DNA of 64,000 bases, from the NCBI GenBank assembly GCA_024405735.1, contig JAKSOF010000008.1, positions 42,596 through 106,595 on the forward strand. The letters are read 5' to 3'. A program made the position numbers and the translations under genes. This document shows, piece by piece, positions 54,701-60,087 of the stretch. This stretch comes from Victivallaceae bacterium (GTDB lineage: Bacteria; Verrucomicrobiota; Lentisphaeria; Victivallales; Victivallaceae). The notes below the pieces were generated by a model. That model was not told the DNA's origin. It searched no databases and worked only from the letters and a program-made list of their open reading frames with translations. Position 1 is the first letter of the stretch. Every line of letters starts with the position of its first letter.

Positions 54701-56073
54701 TGATGACGTCGGGCAACGATACGCTCTCGATCGGCAAAATGTCGGAGTTCACGGCGGATTCGCTCGATTTCGGCGCGGGCAACGACAAGCTGACGATTTC
54801 GGGCGGTACGTTTACGGCGGCATCGCTTGATTTCGGCTCGGGCAATGATACGCTGAATATCGGCGCATCGGCGAAAGTTACGATTGACGGTGACATCAAG
54901 GATGTTACGACGTTGACGGCGGCGGCTGGCAAGAGCGGAAACGAAACGAAGTTGACCGCTGGTACGGTGACGTTTGAAACCAACGCCAAGAATACGAAAA
55001 TGACGTTCGGCAACAACAGCATCGTCGAGCTGGCATATCTCAATATGGCGGCGTGGGGCGGCTCGTTGACGATCGGCAAGGATTCGACTTTCACGGTGAG
55101 TGAGATCGGCTTCCGCGAAAACCAGAAAAACAGCATTTCCGTCGGCTCGAACTCCGTCGTCGAGATAAAGGGAGAAGTGTTCAACGTCAGCAATCTGACG
55201 CTTGTCAACGGAAGTGCCGTCAAGAACGGTGATCCGAAATACACGCAATTGACCGTCGCCGGAGCTCTCCGGGCTACCGGAAACAGTGCGAAATTCACCT
55301 TCGGCAATTACACCGAAGTCGAAGTGGGTGGCAACGTCAGTATGTGGACAGGCAACGATACTCTCTCGATCGGCAAGAATTCGTACTTTGCCGCAAAAGA
55401 GATCAACCTGATGGACGGCAACGACAAGTTGACGATCGGCAATGAGTCGGTCTTTACGGCGGACAAACTCAATTTCGGCTCGGGCAATGATACGTTGAGT
55501 ATCGGCGCTTCGGCGGATGTCAAGATCGGCGGCGACATCACTGGTATCACGACGCTGACGAGTGCGGCGGGCAAGAGCGGGAACGAAACGGTTTTGACCG
55601 CCGGAAACGTGGCGTTTGACACCGAGGCCAAGAGCGCAAAAATGACCTTCGGCAATTACAGCGAAGTCAATGTCGGCGATGTCGCGATGACGTCCGGCAA
55701 CGATACGCTGAGCGTCGGCAAGGATTCGGTCTTTGCGGGTGTCGCGATCGATATGCGTGCTGGCAACGACAAGCTGACGGTTTCCGGCGGCGAGTTTACG
55801 GCGGCATCGCTTGACTTCGGCTTGGGCAACGATACGTTGACCTTCGGCAATGGAGTGACAGCTCAGATCGGCGCGCTCGATTTCGGCGATGGAACCGACA
55901 CCTGGAATATCGGTAGCAATTCCGAAGCGACCGTGCGGGATTTGAATGTGGACTCTTTGGATAAGTTCACTATTGGCAAAAATTCCGTGCTTTATGTCAG
56001 CACCGAAGATGTGTGTAAGAAAATGCAGGAGAAATTCTCCAAATACGCCTCGCAGATTTGCGTGTTGAAGTAA
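42778..56073 (+). CDS. Giant repetitive surface or secreted protein, 4431 residues
   Basis: A single frame of 13.3 kb. Residues 1 to about 2650 contain seven modules of roughly 330-540 residues, headed by sequences like YFSITWKDLASG and then YxIGxxAFGNYxDA (headers near nt 42796, 44406, 45627, 46824, 48006, 49218 and 50227). The body of each is Gly/Thr/Asn/Val-rich, like beta-helix passenger repeats. Residues about 2655-3500 are Ig-like repeats ending in TNIDxxxP. Residues about 3500-4390 repeat GSGNDTLxIG / GNDKLTISGG, resembling degenerate RTX beta-rolls. There is no N-terminal signal peptide, lipobox, sortase motif or autotransporter barrel. The C-terminus carries two cysteines (about 4412 and 4428). 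Type I secretion by a C-terminal signal is possible, but no secretion genes are adjacent. Function is unknown; adhesion or surface-layer use is a guess. The gene is flanked by terminators. Confidence 0.88.
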   Translation: MADVFYSVSWMGKEDGEIVHYNGGTYTIGVDAFGDYDRAFDAGDVVLCDFFLDGTWVKGDYEDGDPVTVTLPCGSEVKATIGVNAYLLPENTATENQSGMTWAANQARAKGSAVYLNGGTFVSPTEKDSASLYTNGAKVYISDSYMKRLTNGRNGNTPLATPETYLLTGSNIDLLYAGSGTNEYAYVYVGKNGYAATISPAYSGSFKTLDVVIDGGGFGSYTGNATPITEKLNITVKNGVTSGNIKLAGTGGNAVFNGFTADVNITVENSTLGTFDVAGRGDGVAWHSFGMRVGNVNISLKDSTIANIISVNDQNFDLTWSAESYTVTLDNSIVSNILDPGNRKLNSGAAGTLNALRLAYNGGTAFITGGTYCSAPGTPTDVAEDTVWVDGVYHYLGVGGFGSSQPKVTKNADGSLTVTNAIFYNADAEAGKRYITGGTATLTGGEQALVTLRVIGDKESYAKTLGRIEAITIDAAATLSLGSNVDSGVSITIDATDFTLEGASKVVLTTTGSINTTDIRLLTDKEYILNNTGKTLEIVEKPNVYSVNWSTFENGTEITYDGATYVIGKNAFGNYADAKASGKRVLIADRYYDVEWKDKSKGDTVEVVLDGETVQLTIGEEAFTSFSAAQGAYNPGAAVVVSGGTLTGGRTVVKDCGGKTTEFRNYTAICTVSGDHGPVIAANNQSGTGVTGKVIIGKGSNVVDVTLGRPAGALTDIDVTIHVKDDATVTRATAVFNQTATSSSEYTKSETGELLWQGGRSQAHFILTGGSVGVVAPSTYSGGYTGDIFVDVSGTGQIGSVLGSNVGNSQKIEGNFYINMAGGTIKTIDVCVHATGVANRYFAIVAGGTHTVSTIGALTGMKNASGASITVNAGNHGQLVLNGALDLPATAVITVNVDDFQFEQGVSEYTVLTVKSGLNKYKDNIRWTGTAIDEYSYNITDTTITVKAKDAYFSSAWADLEDGTVVTTPGGTGIIGHDAFFRYEDVVARAAEKNWGIVSADRYYSAEWNDLAAGAPVTISNPSGTFSTKIGDAAIPAYATLADAQKAAKSVGTTLAIVGGTWSTSARNNWYGIYNTVLIGGSLTGSANGAIVTMMDGKQNADYVATFTVGEGGYLSSIGITGNNVAEKTGVVTPSIFKTLTYNAVNGGRIGGVYIIGYNAEIVGDLDINVANGGNIGTVKTAVVGGKITGNVNFNISDGGKINTLRLQPDSRSTVTLSDGSSINVALDGGTIGTLELDGDTLRIFTKGGGATVNLHVSGNAASTIGAWDNTYVDTLTIDASASLAVNGAFAYTGTITVDATGYIAEAGSKQVFSVKNGFSNTYVLVGDTDDKYILVKDANALYLVAKTVVYSAAWKNLAEGDIVTVDGGTYTIGKDASGNYNDACAYAENLGRIVDNRDIYYSADWAGKSAGDTVEVVLDGMTVSQTIGDKAFAKLDDAQKKVKSVIDTTLAVVGGTWSTSARNNWYGIYNTVLIGGSLTGSANGAIVTMMDGKQNADYVATFTVGEGGLLSSIGITGNNATTTSTTLSIFKNLTYNAVDGGRIGQIFTVGYNAGIVGDLDINVARGGSVGTVQSAVSGATIEGKVNFNVSDGGVIGNLYFQPSNGSTTTLKSGSSINVTLDGGTITNFAHDGTAGRDFVKEEGATVNVLVKGTATSEIGDWKNTYVDTLTINVGATLALAPKGTFAYTGTITVDAATCDYSEMKYLLMTGFTGDNTFTVINASDPSYEIVAVGKNVYYQMPTVYFSILWKGLEKGTSVRLGNKTLTVGTNAFGSYGDARQTGKFVVGVDVYVNNTWTEDSDIEIDGYTATFGSDAFATFKDGVDNAKSMGGAIRVEGGEYAGLADWSTNKVFVTGATVTGASRAGNICAADATKEITFTDTTLTTLMASGMSGDHGMDSYRGSLVYNLVDSTATRVGLANRNTGTAVSGNTAKNMQKIKFSLTGSTVADIGNNIGGDQNGSNVFTSATSFEITLAGSTVTGTLSGDRITLATEGGMASVDGAEAVAVTGLLRNVGGSRTVGKDGTITYTGGTTWFNGVSTNGTVVVTGGTTNFKTLNVTGGTSYVKTISEIEKINITVDSTLAFSTINSDAVITIDAANCDYSKAQYLILDGASDWSNNYTIINDDPGKKYEFVEDGNKLYYQQKPIYFSITWKDLASGSKVIVNGEEYTIGDDAFGNYADAQATGRTFINSADAYLNSTYNDTDPITVDGYPAKFGVDAFADITSAVSVANTLGGALRVTGGEFGSTDGTNNTTMDVAYLEMKDTVIYNTLHVKNGATTDVKVMISGSTIGNGFYAVEGGAQGNVDITLSNVAVTYVNQSVGRAFLVSGEVTGNVNVTLDNGTKFRNDVYVINSGATVGGDVNVTLGDVEINKNGLCNKGTVSGSTVVTVAGTAAVTAITGFANININEEAVLVFGGTTLTGDYSNNGTLRLTDDAFITVGEGNYVKIGVVGGTGNIEINDSDTVSVYQYEGNYYTATEQSKAYFNGGYAEKDAFDVVKVTEEGGTAFVGVNAFAGFGDANGKLAENAGVTVLGGTVTGDYSGALVFANDAEMTVTGVISSTTIAFKGQTVAFTAAQDFSDATISVTCNDTPDPGKDTIIATGVLNLADGKTITVNDKDWTIGDSKDKYKLCYKDNKLYITDETSAQINVEIAPATWTSGNVTVTATYISTDNNQYSVDGGATWVTVEGDTVTLTAGTNGICYEFRAQNAKEPFDVITSGATVTNIDKEDPTISVSVDPEEGWTRDPVTITVDCSDTLSGVKSFEYSFDGGATWIVGGSVSEAEVHTFSGTFTVDHNTGYQIRAIDQVGNVSEVFSGTITNIDTIDPKVAGITPSVPGGTWTKGPVVVSGTFFDVPDELGIASGIADNGREYKIDDGEWQNYVDGGTVTANGVITFRATDNVGNEYEESYTVTNIDTEDPTISVSVDPEEGWTRDPVTITVDCSDTLSGVKSFEYSFDGGATWIVGGSVSEAEVHTFSGTFTVDHNTGYQIRAIDQVGNVSEVFSGTITNIDTTPPTIESSQSEPSDGVSIVTGTFFDVPDELGIASGIDPTTKQYQIGMGEWKVYPDDGVVMVEDGTVSFQVYDNAGNLGTGYCDVKGLGSYKPTITNIREEIDGTTVTVKADFADVGSGIYLREYSLDDKATWRAYDPEKGIVLDYNTAITFHAVDNVGNETYATHEVISSAGPTITVNWVRDAENNVTVSADYSEGTSKALFSLDEGAKWQEYNGVISVSSDDTATVFFATNDPGAGVFQSWKGAAIFNPKWNDDTLTYTVEFNAEKGWEIASKLYRINNGEWQTYDEETGVTGLGNCEITFRVVDKSGSTFDVIREIDSVKKPTISVNVTPSEWTKDPVTVSADFFAGSDVNVKISSKEYSLDDGFTWKNYTGSFTVSDNKKIRFRMTTSNGKSADASVKIGNIDRIKPTITRIREEEVSGGTATVKADFADVGSGIKTQEYKIGSGTFTTYDPETGITGVKEGVTVYFKAVDNVGNEQTAYYTTETYLPEVITEQKTIGKGKTYEVGKLAIKDSGALIVDGAKLYVNQLTLDGGTIVRNDGDVTLDQIVVKSGTTNRIVGGTSTIKGDSLNVGKNAALTMDLGFYEHCFDKGYYFTADGAVKVEGDTVSQWDIQTISDHNAQGKSGILKQVDFDGEVLNVNKLQLKGNFDVSFNGMTGTAKNDKITFAKNAVINFGGGTVIDFGEGSDTLALEANAKITINSQEIKNVTTVSAANGAELTAGNVTMSGKNVKMSFGNYNNVTLDAVKMAADGKLTVGSDAKFTATSLYLDNESKKSAVSVGARSSVSVEDDIAGVNTLSFANGTELEADDLSASGNGAKFTFGNNSDVDVDKVEMTLGNDTLTIGKGSVWESDAIEFHSGNDKLTISGGEFAAEAIYFRSIEDAMSTETLSIGASADVKIGEFSESDETEFIGGDIMGVTNLTTAKEVTLIAGTVTAFGKSAKMSFGDYNTVDLDDVMMTSGNDTLSIGKMSEFTADSLDFGAGNDKLTISGGTFTAASLDFGSGNDTLNIGASAKVTIDGDIKDVTTLTAAAGKSGNETKLTAGTVTFETNAKNTKMTFGNNSIVELAYLNMAAWGGSLTIGKDSTFTVSEIGFRENQKNSISVGSNSVVEIKGEVFNVSNLTLVNGSAVKNGDPKYTQLTVAGALRATGNSAKFTFGNYTEVEVGGNVSMWTGNDTLSIGKNSYFAAKEINLMDGNDKLTIGNESVFTADKLNFGSGNDTLSIGASADVKIGGDITGITTLTSAAGKSGNETVLTAGNVAFDTEAKSAKMTFGNYSEVNVGDVAMTSGNDTLSVGKDSVFAGVAIDMRAGNDKLTVSGGEFTAASLDFGLGNDTLTFGNGVTAQIGALDFGDGTDTWNIGSNSEATVRDLNVDSLDKFTIGKNSVLYVSTEDVCKKMQEKFSKYASQICVLK
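45946..46078 (+). repeat. Near-identical 133-bp repeat in giant gene, copy 1
   Basis: Repeats at 47134-47266 (offset 1188 bp, 396 codons). It encodes VGGTWSTSARNNWYGIYN and the following residues. Confidence 0.85.
47134..47266 (+). repeat. Near-identical 133-bp repeat in giant gene, copy 2
   Basis: Copy of 45946-46078; the flanks diverge on both sides. Confidence 0.85.
50968..51250 (+). repeat. 283-bp Ig-like repeat in giant gene, copy 1
   Basis: Identical, as far as I can compare by eye, to 51535-51817 (offset 567 bp, 189 codons). Confidence 0.88.
51535..51817 (+). repeat. 283-bp Ig-like repeat in giant gene, copy 2
   Basis: Copy of 50968-51250. Base identity, not only residue identity, points to recent duplication or conversion. 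Confidence 0.88.
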
Positions 56074-56101
56074 AATTCGGGTTTGTTGAAGCACGAAGAT
56101 T

Positions 56102-56137
56102 CACCCGGTGCACCATGGCGCACCGGGTGTTTTTTTG
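56102..56137 (+). terminator. Rho-independent terminator of the giant gene
   Basis: CACCCGGTGC pairs with GCACCGGGTG around a short loop, followed by seven to eight T residues. Confidence 0.9.
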
Positions 56138-56193
56138 TATATGAAAGATCGCTGTCATCCGGCAATGTTTTATGCTTTTACGCGGTATTTTAT

Positions 56194-56221
56194 TTGCATT
56201 TTTGCCGTATGAAAGTATAGT
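56194..56221 (+). promoter_or_regulatory. Promoter of the HEPN-like membrane protein gene
   Basis: TTGCAT (56194-56199), a 16-bp spacer and TATAGT (56216-56221), 24 bp before the ATG. Confidence 0.55.
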
Positions 56222-56244
56222 AAAGCAATACGTAAGAGGATGAA

Positions 56245-57003
56245 ATGGATTCTTTGCTGGTCGGACAACTGATCGAAAAATGCACGCAGATCGAATCGGC
56301 GTTGAGAGACGCCGGAGCGACGGGAAGCGGCTTGAAGGAATTGATGGCGCAAGTTCCCCTCGACGCGGAAACGGAAAAATCATTGAAATTCGTCCGGCAT
56401 ATCCGCAACACTTGCGCTCACGCCGGCGGCGTGGACGACGACGAGCTTCGCGACGCGCTTGAAACGGCATCGGCATTGCTGAAACGCGGTATTTCCCCCG
56501 CCAAAAAGGCGAAGCGCGAAAAAAAGGAAAAGACGGAAAACGCTCCCGTCGTCCGCCATTATCTTTGGCTTGAGATCATTTTGGTCATCGCCGTTTACAG
56601 TTGCGCTTTTTTAGTCAGTCTGACGCCGCGGTCGCTCAATGTCGCGACTTTGATCGCCTTTTTTCTCGTGATGAGTTGGGAAATTTTTTACGCCGCGCGC
56701 AAAAAGAATGTCAAAGCGTTGCTGACCGGGATGTTTCTGTGGTTGCTGATCCCATCCGTCATCTGTCTGAAAGCTCAGGATGGGCGCACGGTATACGCCG
56801 TCGCGGCGGCGACGGGGATCCTGCCGCCGGTGTTATCGGGCATCGGGCGGCAAAGCGTTGCTTATTTCCTTGCCTTTTTGCTGATCGCGGCGTCAGGGGG
56901 CGGGGCGGTTCGGTATTTTTACGGTACTGCGGCGGGGCTTGCAACGGGGATCGCGGTCAGCGTCCTTTTGTCGTTTCCGGCGCTTCTTTTTTTCCGGAAG
57001 TGA
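56245..57003 (+). CDS. Membrane protein with N-terminal HEPN-like region
   Basis: The 252-residue protein has two parts. Residues 1-75 are helical and soluble, with FVRHIRNTCAHAGGVDDDEL near 50-70; RNTCAH fits the R-x4-6-H signature of HEPN domains, many of which are RNases. A Lys/Glu-rich linker (PAKKAKREKKEKTE) follows, then about five to six membrane helices to the end. I do not recognise the full-length family. GAGGA lies five bases before the ATG at 56245. It stands alone between the giant gene and the DUF1015 gene. The HEPN label is tentative. Confidence 0.72.
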   Translation: MDSLLVGQLIEKCTQIESALRDAGATGSGLKELMAQVPLDAETEKSLKFVRHIRNTCAHAGGVDDDELRDALETASALLKRGISPAKKAKREKKEKTENAPVVRHYLWLEIILVIAVYSCAFLVSLTPRSLNVATLIAFFLVMSWEIFYAARKKNVKALLTGMFLWLLIPSVICLKAQDGRTVYAVAAATGILPPVLSGIGRQSVAYFLAFLLIAASGGGAVRYFYGTAAGLATGIAVSVLLSFPALLFFRK

Positions 57004-57013
57004 GTTCTCGCGT

Positions 57014-57042
57014 TTGCAGAAACGCCGCGCGCGTGTTATTTT
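57014..57042 (+). promoter_or_regulatory. Possible promoter of the DUF1015-tsaD operon
   Basis: TTGCAG (57014-57019) with TATTTT (57037-57042) after 17 bp. Confidence 0.35.
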
Positions 57043-57084
57043 ATATAAACGCATTATTTACCTTTACGGGAAGGAGTTTTCATT

Positions 57085-58317
57085 ATGGCACGTTTACTTG
57101 CATTTCACGGACTTCTGCCGACGCCGGAGCGCGCCGCGCAGGTTTCCGCCGTCCCCTACGATGTCGTCAACAGCGAGGAAGCCGCCGTGCTTGCCGAAGG
57201 CAATCCGCTTTCCTTTTTGCACGTTTCCCGCCCCGAGATCGATATGGAAAAGGGCATCGACCTCTACGATGACCGCGTTTACGCCCAGAGCAAGGCGGCG
57301 TTTGAGCGCATCTGCCGCGAAGCGCCGCTCAAACTCGATGAAGAGCGTCATTTGTACATTTACGAACTGACGATGAAAGGCCGCAGTCAGACCGGCGTCA
57401 TCGGCGCCGCCAGCGCGGCGGAATACCGTTCCGGCGTCATCAAGAAACACGAAAAGACCCGTCAGGACAAGGAAGACGACCGCACCCGTCAGGTGATGGC
57501 GTTGCGTTCGCATACCGGTCCGGCGTTTTTCACCTACCGCGATCAGGCGGAGATCAACGCGCTCGTCAATGCCGAAAAGCAATCGCCCGCGCTCTTTGAT
57601 TTCGTTTCCGCCGACGGCGTCGGACACCGTTTGTGGCGGATCGACGCGCAAAAGAGCGAGAAGCTCGCTTCGCTTTACGAAAAACTCGTCCCCGTTTTCT
57701 ACATCGCCGACGGACATCACCGCAGTGCGGCGGCAGCGCGCACCGCGATCGAATGCGCTCCGCGCGACGGCTCCGGCGATCCCGATGCCGAGTACAATTA
57801 CTTCCTCGCCGTGGCGTTTCCCGCTTCGGAACTGGCGATCATGCCTTACAACCGCGTGGTCAAGAGCCTCAATCACATGGACGGCGCGCAGTTCCTCGCC
57901 GCGCTCGGCAAGGAGTACCGGATCACTCCCGCCGCCGACGGCGAAGTCAGCGAACCCTGCCGCTTCAAGTTCTATCTCGATCACAAATGGTATCTTGCCG
58001 AACCGGAATTCGACGTTTCCAAACTCGGTGTGATCGACGCGCTCGATGCGAGTATGCTGCAGCAGCACGTCCTGGCGCCGCTGCTCGGCATCGGCGATCC
58101 GCGCACCGATAAAAACATCTCCTTTGTCGGCGGCATCCGCGGCACGCAGGAACTCGTGAAACTCGTCGATTCCGGCAAGTTCGCGATCGCCTTTTCGATG
58201 CCGGCGGTGACGGTCGATCAGCTGATGAAGATCGCCGACGCCAACGAGATCATGCCGCCGAAATCGACCTGGTTCGAGCCGAAACTCCGCGACGGACTGG
58301 TGTCGCACAATTTCTGA
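57085..58317 (+). CDS. DUF1015 family protein
   Basis: The 410-residue cytoplasmic protein matches DUF1015 (PF06245). Conserved parts are AVPYDVVNSEEA near the start, GVIKKHEKTRQDKEDDR (about 113-129) and the metal- or ligand-like motif YIADGHHRSAAA (about 210-221). The enzymatic role is not known to me. The His/Asp clusters suggest nucleotide- or phosphate-linked chemistry, but this is inference. AAGGAG precedes the ATG. It begins a run of five co-directional genes (DUF1015, tsaD, HAD phosphatase, cca, radC) with short gaps or overlaps. Confidence 0.87.
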   Translation: MARLLAFHGLLPTPERAAQVSAVPYDVVNSEEAAVLAEGNPLSFLHVSRPEIDMEKGIDLYDDRVYAQSKAAFERICREAPLKLDEERHLYIYELTMKGRSQTGVIGAASAAEYRSGVIKKHEKTRQDKEDDRTRQVMALRSHTGPAFFTYRDQAEINALVNAEKQSPALFDFVSADGVGHRLWRIDAQKSEKLASLYEKLVPVFYIADGHHRSAAAARTAIECAPRDGSGDPDAEYNYFLAVAFPASELAIMPYNRVVKSLNHMDGAQFLAALGKEYRITPAADGEVSEPCRFKFYLDHKWYLAEPEFDVSKLGVIDALDASMLQQHVLAPLLGIGDPRTDKNISFVGGIRGTQELVKLVDSGKFAIAFSMPAVTVDQLMKIADANEIMPPKSTWFEPKLRDGLVSHNF

Positions 58318-58339
58318 CCGGGATCGGGGCGTTTGACCT

Positions 58340-59425
58340 ATGGCACTCATCCTCGGCATTGAATCCAGTTGCGACGAGACCGCCGCCGCCGTCGTCCGCG
58401 ACGGACGCGACGTGCTGTCGAGCGTGATCGCTTCGCAGATCGCCGTCCACGCGCCGCTCGGCGGAGTCGTCCCAGAACTTGCCGCCCGCGAGCATCTCAA
58501 GGCACTTGATCCCTGCGTCGAAGCGGCGTTGCGCGAAAGCCGTACGACGCTCGACGACATCGACGCGATCGCCGTCACGCAGGGGCCCGGGCTGATCCCC
58601 GCTTTGCTCGTCGGTTTGAACTACGCCAAAGGGCTGGCGCTCGGACACGGCAAACCGCTGATCGGCGTCAATCACTTTATGGCGCATATCTACGGCGCAT
58701 TTCTCGACGGCGAGGATCATCTTTTGCGCGAAAAAGCGACTTATCCCCTGCTCGCGCTGGTCGTTTCCGGCGGGCACACCTCGCTCGTCCTCGTCGACGG
58801 GGAGGGCAATGCGCGTCAGCTCGGCAGTACGATCGACGATGCGGCGGGCGAAGCGCTCGACAAAGGTTCCAAACTGCTCGGACTCGGTTATCCCGGCGGC
58901 CCCGCCATCCAGAAAGCGGGCGCCGATGGCGACATCAACGCATTCAATTTCCCGCGTCCTCTCACCGGAGCGGCGGGAAAGCCGCTCGATCCCGCCTTGC
59001 GTTACAGTTTCAGTTTCAGCGGCATCAAGACCGCTTTGCTTTACCACGTGCGGAAATTCGGCGGCGATGACGGCGTTTTGAGCGGCAAACTGCTGGCGGA
59101 CACGGCGGCGAGTTATCAGTATGCGGTCGTCGATACCCTCGTGCGCAAAACGCTCAGCGCGGCGCGCGATTTCGGGGCGCGTACCGTCGTCCTCGCGGGC
59201 GGCGTCGCCTGCAACAAGGTCTTGCGCGCCGATCTCGCGGAAAGACTGCCCGGGAACATCCGGCTTCAGATCGCGCTTCCCAAATACTGTACCGACAACG
59301 CGGCGATGGTCGGCGGCGTCGGTTACTGTCACTTCCTTAAAAAGGAATTTGCCGATTTCAATATCGATTCGTTTGCGCGGTTGCCGAAGTTCGTCCGGGT
59401 GCCGTTTGCCAATTCCATCAAGTGA
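58340..59425 (+). CDS. tsaD: tRNA N6-adenosine threonylcarbamoyltransferase TsaD
   Basis: The 361-residue enzyme transfers the threonylcarbamoyl group to A37 of tRNAs that read ANN codons, with TsaB and TsaE as partners (not in this window). It shows ILGIESSCDETAAAVV, the metal-binding histidines in VNHFMAHIYGA, VVSGGHTSLVLV, and the late motif CTDNAAMVGGVGY. The length is typical. The spacing to the DUF1015 stop is 22 bp. Confidence 0.96.
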   Translation: MALILGIESSCDETAAAVVRDGRDVLSSVIASQIAVHAPLGGVVPELAAREHLKALDPCVEAALRESRTTLDDIDAIAVTQGPGLIPALLVGLNYAKGLALGHGKPLIGVNHFMAHIYGAFLDGEDHLLREKATYPLLALVVSGGHTSLVLVDGEGNARQLGSTIDDAAGEALDKGSKLLGLGYPGGPAIQKAGADGDINAFNFPRPLTGAAGKPLDPALRYSFSFSGIKTALLYHVRKFGGDDGVLSGKLLADTAASYQYAVVDTLVRKTLSAARDFGARTVVLAGGVACNKVLRADLAERLPGNIRLQIALPKYCTDNAAMVGGVGYCHFLKKEFADFNIDSFARLPKFVRVPFANSIK

Positions 59426-59440
59426 AAAGGATTTTTGATT

Positions 59441-60079
59441 ATGGCTGATCTGGTGGTATTCGATCTCGACGGCACGATCGCCGATACCCGGCTCGATCTC
59501 GCCGGGGCGGTCAATTATATGCGCGGCACGATGCAACTGGAGCCGTTGCAGACCGAGCGTATCGTGAAAATGGTCGGCAACGGGATGAGCAATCTCGTGC
59601 GACGCGCCGTCGCCGACGTGGAAATCGACTGTGAAGAAGCGTTGCGCCGGATGAAACGTTACTACGCGGATCATCTGCTGGATACGACCTGCCTTTATCC
59701 TGACGTCGCCCAGGGGCTTGAGGAATTGCATTCCAAAGGCGTCAGGATCGCGCTTGTTTCCAACAAACCGGCATCGGCGTGTCAGAATATTCTCGACGGA
59801 TTGAAAATCGGCGCCTTTTTTGATGCCGTAGTCGGCGGCGACGATCTTTATCCGCTCAAGCCGGAGCCGGATTCTTTGCTTGCGCTCGCGGAAAAATTTG
59901 CCGTTCCCGCAAAAAATTGCTGGATCGTCGGCGATCACTACACCGATCTCGAAGCAGGGCGGCGCGCCGGTTTCCGGCGGGTTTTCGTCACCTACGGCTT
60001 CGGCGAAGCCCGCGATGAAAAACCCGATTTCACCGCCGGAAGTTTTGCGGAATTTATGATGATCATCCGGGGATTTTGA
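59441..60079 (+). CDS. HAD hydrolase, phosphoglycolate phosphatase-like
   Basis: The 212-residue HAD phosphatase has motif I VFDLDGTIADT (catalytic aspartates), motif II VSNKPA, a lysine in LKPEPDSL and motif IV VGDHYTDLEAGRRAG. The helical cap inserted after motif I puts it in the Gph/PGP branch. 2-Phosphoglycolate is a plausible substrate, but related enzymes act on other small phosphates. The ATG at 59441 has AAAGG ten bases upstream; an in-frame TTG two codons earlier is less likely. Confidence 0.88.
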   Translation: MADLVVFDLDGTIADTRLDLAGAVNYMRGTMQLEPLQTERIVKMVGNGMSNLVRRAVADVEIDCEEALRRMKRYYADHLLDTTCLYPDVAQGLEELHSKGVRIALVSNKPASACQNILDGLKIGAFFDAVVGGDDLYPLKPEPDSLLALAEKFAVPAKNCWIVGDHYTDLEAGRRAGFRRVFVTYGFGEARDEKPDFTAGSFAEFMMIIRGF

Positions 60080-60087
60080 CGGCGACT

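Noticed and set aside
47899..56094. Antisense open frame of 2731 codons inside the giant gene
   Set aside because: It mirrors the codon bias of the sense gene, has no ribosome site, is rich in Arg/Asp/Val repeats that are the complement of the sense repeats, and shows no domain.
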